Part shown: in pieces, positions 47,601 to 60,200 of the stretch
How positions within the stretch are numbered: position 1 is the first letter of the stretch
Layout: each line of letters opens with the position of its first letter
Source: Symsagittifera roscoffensis
Taxonomy: Eukaryota; Xenacoelomorpha; Acoela; Convolutidae
Length of the DNA: 64,000 nt
Assembly: GCF_963678635.1 (NCBI RefSeq)
Contig: NC_087063.1
Location: 3,570,580-3,634,579 of the forward strand
Direction: 5' to 3'
Notes under the pieces: generated by a model
What the model saw: only the letters and a program-made list of their open reading frames with translations
Databases searched by the model: none
What the model was told of the DNA's origin: nothing
Position numbers and translations under genes: made by a program

Positions 47601-50600
47601 TTTGCTATTTTTTGCAAAAAAAATTTCGTTTAAATTTTTTCATCGTCTGGATCAGTTTCTTGAAAGGGGATCTCTATTGCAGTTAAATTGTTGCAAATTA
47701 TGAAGAATAATATGAAGTATAGAGAAGAGAGGAGAAAATAATTGCAAACATATCAAATTTTGACAAATCGAAACAACTATGGGACTCAAGAAGTCGAACA
47801 TGTTTTCCGTTTAATGGGACATTTTTACACGAGCCCTGCTGCTCTGGTAGATGTTAAGTGAATAAACCGACAAGACAGTAAGACGTGGAAAACAAAAAAA
47901 TGGTCGAAAAATCAAAGTTAACACATATAATTTAACTGATCGAATTTGAGTGGTTTAAATTTCTCAAAAACAAAATATGAAAATTTGCATGTAGTGTGGT
48001 CTTGAATTCCCACTTAAAACGGTTGTCTTCTTAACAGCTGTCGTCTTATTTTCTGGACACCAGCCTCTCGGGTTGACCAAAAATACTAATGCATGAAAAA
48101 ATGCTAGTCATACACTTTTCATGCAATTCCATAAAAACAGAAAAATCTGTAGTATCAGTAGTAATTTTTCATATATGAAAATTGAAATACTTGCTATTTA
48201 AATACTTGCATTTTTCTATAAACCAAAAATTTTTTTTTCTTATATTTTCTTTTTTTTTCTCAAAATTTTCGGGTTGTATTAGTAACCGAAGACAAGTAAC
48301 AAAGTCCTTGGTTTTCTCAAAACTAGAGTCACCAAAGGTTCGACCTTGTTGCAATGACAATGCATTGGTAACCAGCTGCATTGTGGATGTGTGGTCTCAC
48401 ACAAACAATATTATGAAAATATCAAACTTACAAGTTTTGGCAAATTTTTTTTAAAGATGATCATTTTTACAAAATGAACTTTTAATCAATCAGGCTTTGA
48501 TGAAGGCATATTTAAACATGTCATTCGAAAGCAACAGAAAAAATCCCAATTTTCATGCATCCAGGACCAGGGGTGGTTAAAGGACTTTCTCGAGGGGGGG
48601 CGGATTTTCAAAAATTTTCGAAAATTTTGTCATTCTTTTTTTTAGGTCGACCGAATTGATTTTCCGAGCTCTCCCAAAGCACTAAAAAGACCCTGTTTTG
48701 GTAAAACTTTCTGCGCCGCAGACAAAATTTTGAAAAACAAACCAAAAACCAAAAAAGGCGTTTTTAGGCACTTTTTAGAAAATTATGACCAAAAAAAATT
48801 GCGTTTTTTTGGCGCGTGCTCCCCCCTTTAAAGTGAGCATATATTGGCGCCGAAGATGCCTTCAGAAAATTTTTAGGGTCCGTCACCAAATATGGATATC
48901 TCAAAATAGTACAAAGGGGGACCCTGATTTTTTGCCGTAACTGTTTGTAAATAACTCTGTAACTAGATATCGTTTCGACACAATTCACTGTTATTACAAA
49001 AATAATTGTTTTCAGGTCCAAAAATTGAAATGGTGCGAAGCCAGTACAATGTGAGTGAAAAAGTAGGACAAGTGTCAATCTTTCTCAGAAGATCTGGAGA
49101 TCTCACGAAGAATGTCACAGTCTACTGCTATACTGTCCAAGGTTCACAATCTTTGATTGACTTTAATTTTTTAAACAGTTCTCCTTAGAAACTGACTATC
49201 AAACTAGAGTTCTCATTCGAACTTATTAACTTGTAACTCCGGCCGAAATATTAATTGTAATAAGCGTTTTAGTAATAATGCAAGTATAAAATTATAGAGT
49301 TGAATTTTAGAAAAAATACTAATTTGTTTGTATTTTTTTTTCATTTTTGCAGATACGGCCGAGGTTTCTCGCTACAACTTCAAAGGCGACTTCGACTTTT
49401 TACCGGCCGAAATATTAATTATAACAAACGTTTTAGTAATAATGCAACTACAAAACTATAGTTGAATTTTATAAAAAATACTAATTGATTAAATTTTTTT
49501 TTTTCAGATACGGCCGAGGCTTCTCGCTACAACTTCAAAGGCGACTTCGAGGCGCTCTCCGACAAAGGAAGGAAAAGAAACTTTGTCATCTTCCTGCCAG
49601 GAATCAACGAGAACTTCTGCAACGTCACAATTAATGATGACTACAACTACGAGCCCAATCCGGAACTGTTCTACGTGCACGCAGCGAGTGACCTTGACAA
49701 CGACTTCATAAATAAAAGGAAGTCATTTTCTACAGTGATCATACTACCAGATCCAACTGACGGTAAATTGAACGGTATTTTTTTGAAAATTTAAATTGTG
49801 CGGCATTTTTAAAAAACTAAAATTTTTTTGAAAATTTTTTTCCTTGGAAGAGCTTCTAACGCAATAGCGCTTCTAACGCAAAGAAGCTTTTTCCTTGGAA
49901 GAGCTTCTAACGCAAAGAGCTTCTAACCGTGAATAAATACACTAAAACGAAATAACATACAAAATGTCAACAATAATATCAGTGTTTTTTAGAAGCGTTT
50001 TGTTTTTGATTTGGATTTTAACCATTGCTGACTTGGCCATTCATTCGATCTTGCAAATGAACGAGCAAATTAGCAAACATATTTTTTAAATTAATATTGT
50101 TTATTCCATAAATTATGCTCCGCAACAGCTTACTTTCGTATAAAATTTAACGCAGGTTTTTTTTGCATTTGATACCTTATACCTTAATGACGTATGATTG
50201 AAGATTTAGTTATTTATCCCCCCTTTTGCGAAGAAGAAATTTAATTATTCCCCCTTTTTGGCTGGAAGAAATTAGTTAAAGAGCTCCTAAATTCTAAAGA
50301 AAGAGGCTGAGAATGAGAAAAAGCCTCGCCAATTCATATTATTTGTTTAGCTCCCGTTGTTGAGTTTGAGAAAGTGTCAACTGAAGTCGAAGAAAGTGAC
50401 CGAGAATTGTTTGTGACTATTATCCGAAAGGGAGTCGACCTATCTTACGTGTCGTCCGTCGTCGTTCGGTGTGAAGAGCCGAGTCAGGATGAGCTAATCG
50501 GACACATGTCACCTGCTGGTTAGCTAGTCAAATCAAATTGGAAGCCAGAAAGTATTGGCAAAACAATTTTGCAATATGTTTTGACTAACAAAACTAACAT

Positions 50601-53600
50601 ATCACAGCTCATTTTAAAGAGTTTTCTGTTCACTCATTTCAGCATGTAAAAACCATCTCGAAAAGTCAAATTAACCTAAAAAGCTCTCACTAACCTATAA
50701 AAAAAAAACACATTAGGTTGCTCAAATTCACAAATATTGCCAAATTTTCGGCATTTACTAAAGAATTAAATAATTCCATTCAGTATCTAAGCAAAACAAA
50801 AAAAGAGTAGCCCGTTGTTGTGCTAGTAGCACAGAATGTTCCGACCGTATTCATTTAAAAAACTGCAAAAAAACTTCTGTTTTTCAAATTGCGTCGTTTT
50901 TTGTCATCAGTGAATCTAAACGGAAGCCTAGAAATACGATAGCAAAAAAATTGAGCAGATTTGGCAACAGTTTTTTCACTTAAAATAAATATTAAAACGA
51001 TTCCAAACTTTAAGAAAATGTTTTCAATTTTTTGTGAAAATTTTTGTTCTTTCTTGAATTTCTGATTTACAAGAATGCGCTGTATAAAATTTTCACAAAT
51101 TCATGGCCTATCCTTCTGTAATATTCTACTCGCTTGCTTTACTCTTCAAAATTGAACTAAAACTCAAAAGATTTAAACCATTTTTTTTTCGACATTGCAT
51201 CTAACCCCCCTCTCCCTTTACAAAAGGGGGGCTACAGTTAAAAAAAATCGTAGATTTCTTGCATGAAACTATAAAAAACAAGGACAAATTTTTGTGTTAG
51301 ATGGCAATGACTACATGTGCAGTGCGCAGAGGGTGGTGTTCGAGCGGGAGGCAGGCAGGGCAAGATTCCGACTCTGGATCCACGACGACCTCTTCTTCAC
51401 CAACTCCTCATCCAGGTACAACACACATGTTGCAGTTACGGACAGTTTTTTTGCAGATTTTTGCTCCAATTAAAAAAGTCTCTTCGAATCGATTATAACC
51501 TCTTATTTTGCTAAAATTTGGTCACACCAAAATGATATTTTAATTACACCCACAGGTTATTTTTTATGTCAAAAACAAAATCTCCAAAAGTGGGATAGGA
51601 TGTCATACTTTGGTTCATCTGAACACAAAGTTTTACCACAAAGCAAAAGTTTTATAGAGATCTTTTTATACTATTTGAAATCATGAAACGAAACCAATGT
51701 GCTAACATTTTGGCGGTTAAAAAAACTTAGGATGTGCATCTTGAAACAACTCTATGGAAAAGAAATTTAAAAAAAAACCAATTTGTTATAAATTGAAAAT
51801 AAATGAGATCCCAGGTCGATGACAAAATGGGCAAAAAAGGATTAAAACGAATTTTATTTGCAAAACATGTCAATTATGAATTAGGATAAAACTATTCGAT
51901 TAGAAACGAATATAATTTTATTATATTTGTATCGAAAAACTGATGGATAAATAATAATTTACATTTGACTAAAATTTAATTTATCTGATTATAGCTTGAT
52001 TTTAAAAAGAGAATTTTATAATCAATTATTATTTCATTCAAATCGATTTTTTCCCGATTTTAGTAAGACTGGTACTCAAACCATTATATAAACGATTAAG
52101 AATGCGTGTAGTTTTAATTATAATGTTTCAACTGGATGAAATTTGGAGCCAAAGCAAATTCTGATTAATTTGTTGAACAAATCTGACAATTAGTATTTCT
52201 ATGATGAACAAATGTTATTAAAAAAAATTCGAAAATAGAAACCTTCTTAAGTTTTTTTGGACAAAATCCATTTAGTTTTGTTGAAAAAGTTAGAGCCAAG
52301 CTTGCTGAAAACTTCAGTGAGGTGTGTCACACTTTGTTCTTTTCTAAATCTATGTCTGTTTTTTAACGAACAAACTAATTGGAAGAAATTATGTTATTTT
52401 ATTAATACATTTAAAAGCAAACACTTCATTGGCTTTAAAAAAAGGAGCAAACTTATGCTAAACACGTGTTTGCCAGTTCTCTCACAGTTGCTGAAATGAC
52501 TGTTTTCTAGTTGATTTCTTTAAAACCACACTTGAAGATAGCGAAGGCAAAATTGCTATTCATGAAAAAAGATCTTGAAATTCCATGAAATACCCGGTAA
52601 TTACAAAACAATCATTTATGTTTTGTAATTGTGTTTACCCCCTTTACACTGTTTTGGAGATATTCATTTTTGGCTGACTGACCTTAAAATTTTTCAACCT
52701 AAAAAAAGGTCGACAAATTTTCAAAAAAATTTTTAAAATCCGCCTCTCCTCGAAAAAATCCTAGATCCGCCCTTGCTTATAGCTTAAACTTAAAATAAAT
52801 TTGATTTTTACTGTGGTTTCAAAGCTAAATTATAATCCATTATAGTAATTTTTTTTTCAAATAATATTTTGATAGAAAAAGTGATTATAATCTTTTATGA
52901 TAGATTGTAAGAGATTATAAGAAATTTTCGGAAAATTTACCATCAATTATAATTGATTATAAAATATTAAAGTTCCGTTTCAACAAAAAAATTAATTATT
53001 ATAATGGATTATAAATCGTTTAAACATCTAAAATTGGCACTTATATTTAGTTATATTTTTTGCTGAAAGTACGATTATAATTATAATATAATCGATTATT
53101 TTCTCTTTTTACTGAGTGCGTGTAACAATTGACGGTTATTAATGCCTTTAGATTTGGGCTTGACGCTGCAAATTTTGTTGAAACTCATCTATTTTTTTAA
53201 AATTATTTTGTATTTACACTCGCAATTTTGTATTTTGTTTGTTTTTAAAGATTTTCCTTAGTTATTCGACAGAAGAAAATAGAATTTTGTTAGCTGTAGC
53301 ACATTTAGGGTAACCCGCTTCAGATTTCCGACCTCCTTGCCACCCAAAATGCCTCTCGAAAACAAACCTCGAAAACCATCGAAAACAAACCTATTTTTAC
53401 GTCAAAACATTTCACAACTACTCAAAAACATTCTTTGTGGCCTGTTTTTTTCCAAACTTTAATGGCGGCGCAGAGAAATTTGTCAAAATAGGACTTTTTT
53501 GTTGTTTGGAAAGAGCTCGGAAAAGCAATTTGGGTGGACCCGAAAAGTATCGACTAACTTTTCGAAAAACAAAACTTTTTAAAATTCCCTCTTTTCCTCG

Positions 53601-54177
53601 AGAAAATCCTAGATCCCTGTTGATTGTAGAGATGTGTAGCTATAGATGGCTTGAGTCAAAATAAGTTTGTAATTAGTTACAGATTTTGATTATCACCCAC
53701 ACCGAGCGCCCTTAGATCGTAATTGGTTTTATTGTCATAATAAGGTCAGTATCTATAAAATTACAAAGTAATTTCGCTACAAATCGCTTATAACCCATTA
53801 AAACTGGATTATGATCCTAATGTTTTTTATGTTAAAATCATCATTATAATTAATTCATATCAACTGTAATCAATTAAATGTGTTTTTTGAGTGGTTATTC
53901 ATGAAATTTAACAACTTTTTTTAAAATTGTCGCATTTCTTGCTTAGTGCAGTTGCTACGTATTACGTTTTATAAAGTTTATACAATTATATATTTTTTGT
54001 CATTTTTTTCAATTCATCTCAGTTTAACACTTCATTTTGCGGGAGGAGGGAGGGTATGGTTTGAGCGAAGATAGGGGTGAATTTTTTACAGTTATTTATT
54101 GGTAGTCTTTGGGTGAGGTAATTTATTGGTAGTCTTTGGGTCAGGGGTTTATGATTGACACCCCCCTCCCCAGTTTA

Positions 54178-54218
<41 letters not shown>

Positions 54219-57200
54219 AGTTGGGGAAAAGCTTGAGCAAATGACGTTGAGACATGGCATTATGTAAAAGACATGGCATTTATTTTGCAAATTTCCTGCA
54301 AAATTTGCAAAAGTTCTGCAAAAAAAATCGAGATTTAGTTCTAAATTTAAATGTTTTATAATCAATTATAATGGATTATAATGGATTTGTATTTCAAAAA
54401 TAATCCATTATAATGGATTACCTTGACCAAAATAATCGATTTCAGTGCCAAAATAATGGTTTATGATTGATTATAATGGATTAATTATAAAATTGGCAAT
54501 ATAATCAATTTCGTGGTGTGAATTTTACATCTTCAATGAATTATAGCATTATTTTTGTCTCGGGAATCCATTATAATTGATTAGAATCCATGGGCGCTCG
54601 GTGCGTGCTGCGCGGAGCTTTGGCTGCAATACTCCGTGTAGTTTTGATCTTCTATTTGTTTCCAGAGTCCTAATGGAGGGAACGGAAGCTCTGAAGTTAC
54701 AGATTGAGGAGTACTCACATTGCAGATCGAGAGAGGGTAAAGAAGTTCATTGGGTGTACATATCAGACGAGGAAACTGACCGTGAGTTTGTTCTAGAAAC
54801 TTCTGGAATTTAGAAGATATCAGATTTGAAAATAGTGTTTTTGGTCAGGTTTTCCATGACTTTACTTTTTTCTAAAAAAATTTTCAAAATACACTTTATA
54901 AAAACTTTTTCAATGGCTAGCTTGTTTGTTTTTACAATTTTTACAGTCTGAGCTTCTTACAAAAGTAAATGGATGAAAAAAATTCCGGATCCCTTGACTA
55001 TTAATCAGCCACTGACGGAAAAATCTTTTTTTTTTTGCGTGTGAAGTTTACTCACTATCATCACCTTTGATACCTTTGGATTTTTTGTAGTCTTAAATTC
55101 AAAATTAAAACTATTATTTTTCCTTTATTCTTTTTTATAGTCTCGACTTCAATTATTAAAACCATTATTTTTGGTTCATTTTTCTTTTATAGTCTCGAAC
55201 TCAATTATTAAATCTATTATTTTTCATTTTATTCGTTTTTGTTCTAATCACCGGCTATTTTCCAGGGACCAGCATCAGTTTCATGGACCCCCCTTTGGTG
55301 CAGGTGGGGGAGGGTAACGGGAGTGTGTGGGCGAGGGTTAGTAGGAAGGGGGACGCCTCCCAGGCTGTCCATTTCATCTGCTCAGTCAATGACTCACAAT
55401 CAACCAGCTTCAAATCGTCTCAATTCAACGCAGTCATTCCAATCGGTAATATCTTGGATCTATTTACTTGTTTTAACTCCCCCCCCCCCCCAGTTATTGC
55501 AAAGGGGAGGATTTGCCATCAGGTACAAAAATTGGGATCTCTTGAACTATATCCCCCCGCGGGTTCCGAGTAACAAATATCCCCCCTCTAAAAAAACGAA
55601 TCAACGGTAAAGCATATGAGATTTTTATACCTAGTAACGAATAATCCCCCTTTTGCAAAAGAGGGGATATAGATATAGAGATCGAAAAATTGTGTGCTTG
55701 GATTAATTAGTCTTTTATAGTGGTGGTTGTTCGTTAATATGTACCATAGGGGGAAGGGGGGATGCTTTTCAATTTTATGTTCTCGAAGACGGTTTTGCGA
55801 AGCTACAGGAGCTGTTGGGTAGTAAATATGCTTGCTATTATGAAGCAAATAAAAACTAGAAATTATTACGTTTTCATTTACTTTTTCGGCCATACAGCCG
55901 AAGGAAGATCTAATTCATTAAAAATATTGATGAAGTAACTCTGAGAAAAATTACAAAAAAAATTTGATTTTCGTTGGACTAAAAATTATGCGAAAAATAT
56001 TCAATTTTCTGTCCTTCTGATTACTAATGTTTTTATTCAGATGAGAGAAACGGTTTGTGCAGGTTCGAACTTCACAACGACAACAGTTTCAAATCCATGT
56101 TCGAGTTATTTGAAGTCAGCATCACTTTGCGCCCCTTGAAGAATCCCAAGCCCCCCAGTTCAGATTTGATGTTCACCCCTGTCATCCGGGAACCCAGTCA
56201 AGTTATGCTGAAAGTTTGGGATGATGATGGTGAGAATAAAGGACCTTGAAATTTGCCATCATTGTTTTCGACATTTCTGCAACTTATTTTAAAATCAATA
56301 GTGTTATTGCCAGTTATTGAGTTGGGCAAAAAATCATTTATATTGTCCAGACTTGATCAGAAACAATTAATGGATCTCAAATTTCATCTATATTTGTTAG
56401 AAAAAGTCGAAAATCAAAACTAAATTCAAAACTTAACAATATTGGATAGAACAAAAAAAAACAAGAATTTCAATTTTAGGATAAGAAAAATTAAATTTTT
56501 ACATCAGACACTTGGTGCTAGGAAAATAAGAGGGCATGTCATTAAGACAACAGGTCATTAAGACGACAGGAAAATAAGACGACAAGACAATAAGACGACA
56601 AATGAGCTTAAAAACATATAAATGAACAGTTCGAGTTTAAACTAAATATATTTCTCAGAAATACAACGTTGAGAATTGCGTGTAATGTCGTCTTAAAATC
56701 CCATCAATTGGTTGTCGTCCTAATGTCCTGTCGTCTTATTTGCCGGACCACCCAGACACTTATTGTGAAATATTTCAGCTCCCAACGTGTACTTTGAGAA
56801 GGCCTCCTATACTGTGGAAGAAAGAGCAGCTTCTTCAAGTGAATTGAAAGTGCTTGTGAAGAGGGAAGGAGACTTGACTACCACTAACCGAGTATTCGTC
56901 ACTTCATTTGACGGAACAGCAGACGAGAGCGACTACGAACCCATTCAGAAAGGTCAGCGAAATAAAAATGAACACACAAGAAACGGAGCTTGAGATATTT
57001 TGTTAACTAACAACCCCAACCCTCTCCCCCTTTGGATAAAAAACATGAATTCTCAGTTAGTATTACAGAATAAAAGAAAGCGTTTAGTCATCCAAAACTT
57101 TAAACATTGCATCAATTTTAGTATTGGTCATTGACGATATCTTTTTTTTTGATCGAACGACTTGTAATTTTTTCTAAAGGCGCCTTTGGCGCCAATAAAC

Positions 57201-60200
57201 TGAGTTTGAGAATGAGTGCACACTGAGAAAATGCGATTTTTTGGTCAAAACATTCCAAAAAACACCAAAAAACGAACTTTTTGGCTTGATTTTTTTTCAA
57301 AACTTGCAAGCGGCCCAGAATATTTAGTGAAAAAAAGGCGTTTTAATTATGGCATTTTGAGAAAGCTCGCAAAATTTGGTTCAATTGGATCGAACTTAAA
57401 GAAGGTCATCATAACTTTTGAAAATCACCTCCCTCGAGAAAAGAGAAAATCCTAAATTCTCACCTGAGTACAGGTTTTGGATTTTGGGCGACTATGAACA
57501 GTATTGTAACAACCATATGGGATATTGTTCAGGGGCGGATCTAGGATTTTCTCGAGGGGGGGGGGGGGGGCGGATTTTCGAAAAATTTTCCAAAATTTTG
57601 ACGACCTTTTTTTTTTTTTTAGGTCGACCAAATTGATTTTTCCCAAAGCACTGTTTTGCGCCTATTTTGGCAAAATTTTCTGCGCCGCAGGCAAATTTTT
57701 GAAAAAACAGTCAAAAAAGCCGTTTTTGGGCACTTTTTGAAAAATTTTGACAAAAAAATTGCGTTTTTTTTGGCGCGCGCTCCCCCTCAAAGTTAGTATA
57801 TATTGGCGCCGAAGGCGCCTTTAGAAAAATTTTAGGGTCGGTCCGCCAAAAATGGATTTCTGAAAAAGTATCAAAGGGGGGACCCTTTGGGTCGGCAGGG
57901 GGTCGAATCCCTGAGGGGGGGGGGGCGTCCGCCCCCCCGCCCCCCCCCCTAAATCCGCCCCTGATATTGTTAACTGTTCCCTCAACCCCCTCTTTTGCAA
58001 AGGGGGATTTGAAGGAGGGGATTTGAAACAAAGTTGCAAAAATGTTCACGCCTAGTTTTTTTTTAAATTGCACTGCTAGTATTGAACTAATTCTTTACAG
58101 ATGAGGAAATTATTTAGTCGCTTAGATAGTGTAGATTGTAAACAAGATCCCCCAAATGATCCGAGATCTATTTAATTTGTATTTTTTCAGCTCTAACTTT
58201 TGGGCCCGGAGATGTCGAGAAGGTCGTTACGGTGAAGATTCTTCCCGACGGCAGATGGGATTCGTTTGAAAGTTTCATTCTGAAATTGACCAATCAGGAC
58301 TCAAAAGAAATGCTCTACTCGAAGGTGAGAATTAACAACAAGTATAAAACCATGACCTCTGTTTCCCCTCGTGTTTCCATTTTTTTTCACTAATATATGT
58401 CAAAAGATTCTATTTATCAAGAAAAAATGCAGCAAAAATGTTTATCGATATTTTCTCAAAATGAACTTTTTGTACTTAATTTATGTTTTATCATCGGAAC
58501 GGAACACCCTAGTCGATCAAGAGAGGTTATCTTGCAAGATCTTGCAAGAATCTTGCAAGATTATTTTAAAAATGACGCATCTCTTCAAAAAGTCGTTTTT
58601 AAAAGAGATGCGTCGTTTTTAAAATAATCTTGCAAGATTCTTGCAAGATATTGCAAGATAGCCTTCCTTGATGACTAGGGCACCGTTCAGAGCCGATATA
58701 AGCTTAATTTTTCTTTTCCTAGAATAATGAGAAGTTTGGTTTCAGCTTAGCTTATTTTTTGTTTCAGAGGAACAAAACATTGGTTTACATCCGTGACCAG
58801 GAGTACGAATCCCACCTGCTCGCATTCCCCCTGCCCCCCAAAATAGTCCCCCTCAGTCAGATGAGCGTGGAGAGGGAGGAGCAACTGGACAACACTGTCA
58901 TAAGTGGGGTCCCACTTGTATGTCTGTCGGTTGGTCCATAAACTTTTCTACGAGCCCGAATTTCCTTCGATAAATTTTGCAGTTCTACGGGCTATTTTAA
59001 TAATAATTGTAGTTCCTGCGAATCGCAGAGGAGCTATCAGTAGGCCTTAAAAGTCCTGTCGAGGATAGTCCATTTGTATTATCTCCCCACGTTCCAGACA
59101 GTGTTATTTTTGCTGAGCGAAGCTGTTTTTTTGCGACTCAAGGCCGTTTTTTTGCGTCTAGAACTTTTACGTGGTACCACTATTGCAGCCAAATTCGGTC
59201 AGGTTGTGGTAGACCTAAAGCTGAAGGTCAAGTGAGAGCTTGTCCTCACACACTATCATTGCCATGGCATGGGATCGAATACACGATCTGACGATTTCAA
59301 AGCACGATGGGATCGAATACACGATCTGACGATTTTGCAGATCATTCGATAAATTTTGCAATTTTATCGCTATAAAAAAAGAACATCTTCATCAAAAGTC
59401 AAGCTATGATGCATATAAATTCCCGTTGTAACGAATTCCTTATTTCTGACACAAAATAATTGATTCCAAGCAGAAAATTTGGCCAGAAAATTATTTCTGA
59501 AATGTTTAAATGAAACGTGGGGTCTCTAAAAACTTTTTTTAAAATCTGATTTCTGATCAAATAGTGATTTATTACAGGCTATTGCTAGCCTGAAATAAAA
59601 GAATTCCCGTCTTCAAGTTTACTAGACAATAATGTTAACTCCTCAGCCATAAATCGAAGCCAATCGATAAAAAAAAGTCGAAGCATGATAAAGAAATTTA
59701 ATATTCGTAGCTTCAATGTTTCAATTACAATTGCAGATTTTCAGAGAAATTGACATACAAAATGGATAGTTTCTGTACAGTAAAATCAAAAGATTGAATT
59801 TGGCCAAGACTTGTGATCGATTAGATAGAAAACCCTCTTCCGACATTTTTTTCCGAATGGGATATCAGATTGCTTCAATCAGTCGAAAGGCAGAAATCAA
59901 AAAAGATTTGTTCCGATAACTAGAAATTTGGCGCACATTTGTCTTCACGTGGGTTTAATTGAATTTTTTCAAACTTTTTTCCGTGGTAACTAGTGCCACA
60001 ATTATTTATCAATAAGGATGGTTGATTGTCATATTCGAACTCTTTCAGTCGTGTTTTGTTCGACATTGAAAAATTTTCAAATGAAAGAAAAACCGGTTCG
60101 AAATTTTGCTTTGAAAGATAACAAAATCTTAATGCAAATTTTCTTCTAAGACTTGCAAATTCTGTTAGGAGTTTTGTTCCTTCTATATAACTATCAGCTT

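Larger units (their letters stand above)
46147..49015. other. Intron F-G with repeat units and a MITE
   Basis: Two diverged copies of an intronic repeat lie at about 46230-46870 and 46940-47500 (third copy 50820-51190). A damaged CAGGGG-family MITE spans about 48568-48930. No gene was seen. Confidence 0.65.

Noticed and set aside
48182-48454. Frames on both strands at 48169-48454
   Set aside because: Low-complexity T-rich intron, no domain and no splice support.
51301-51514. Overlapping plus-strand frames over exon J in the two other phases
   Set aside because: They read exon J out of frame; the Calx-beta phase is fixed by exons I and K.
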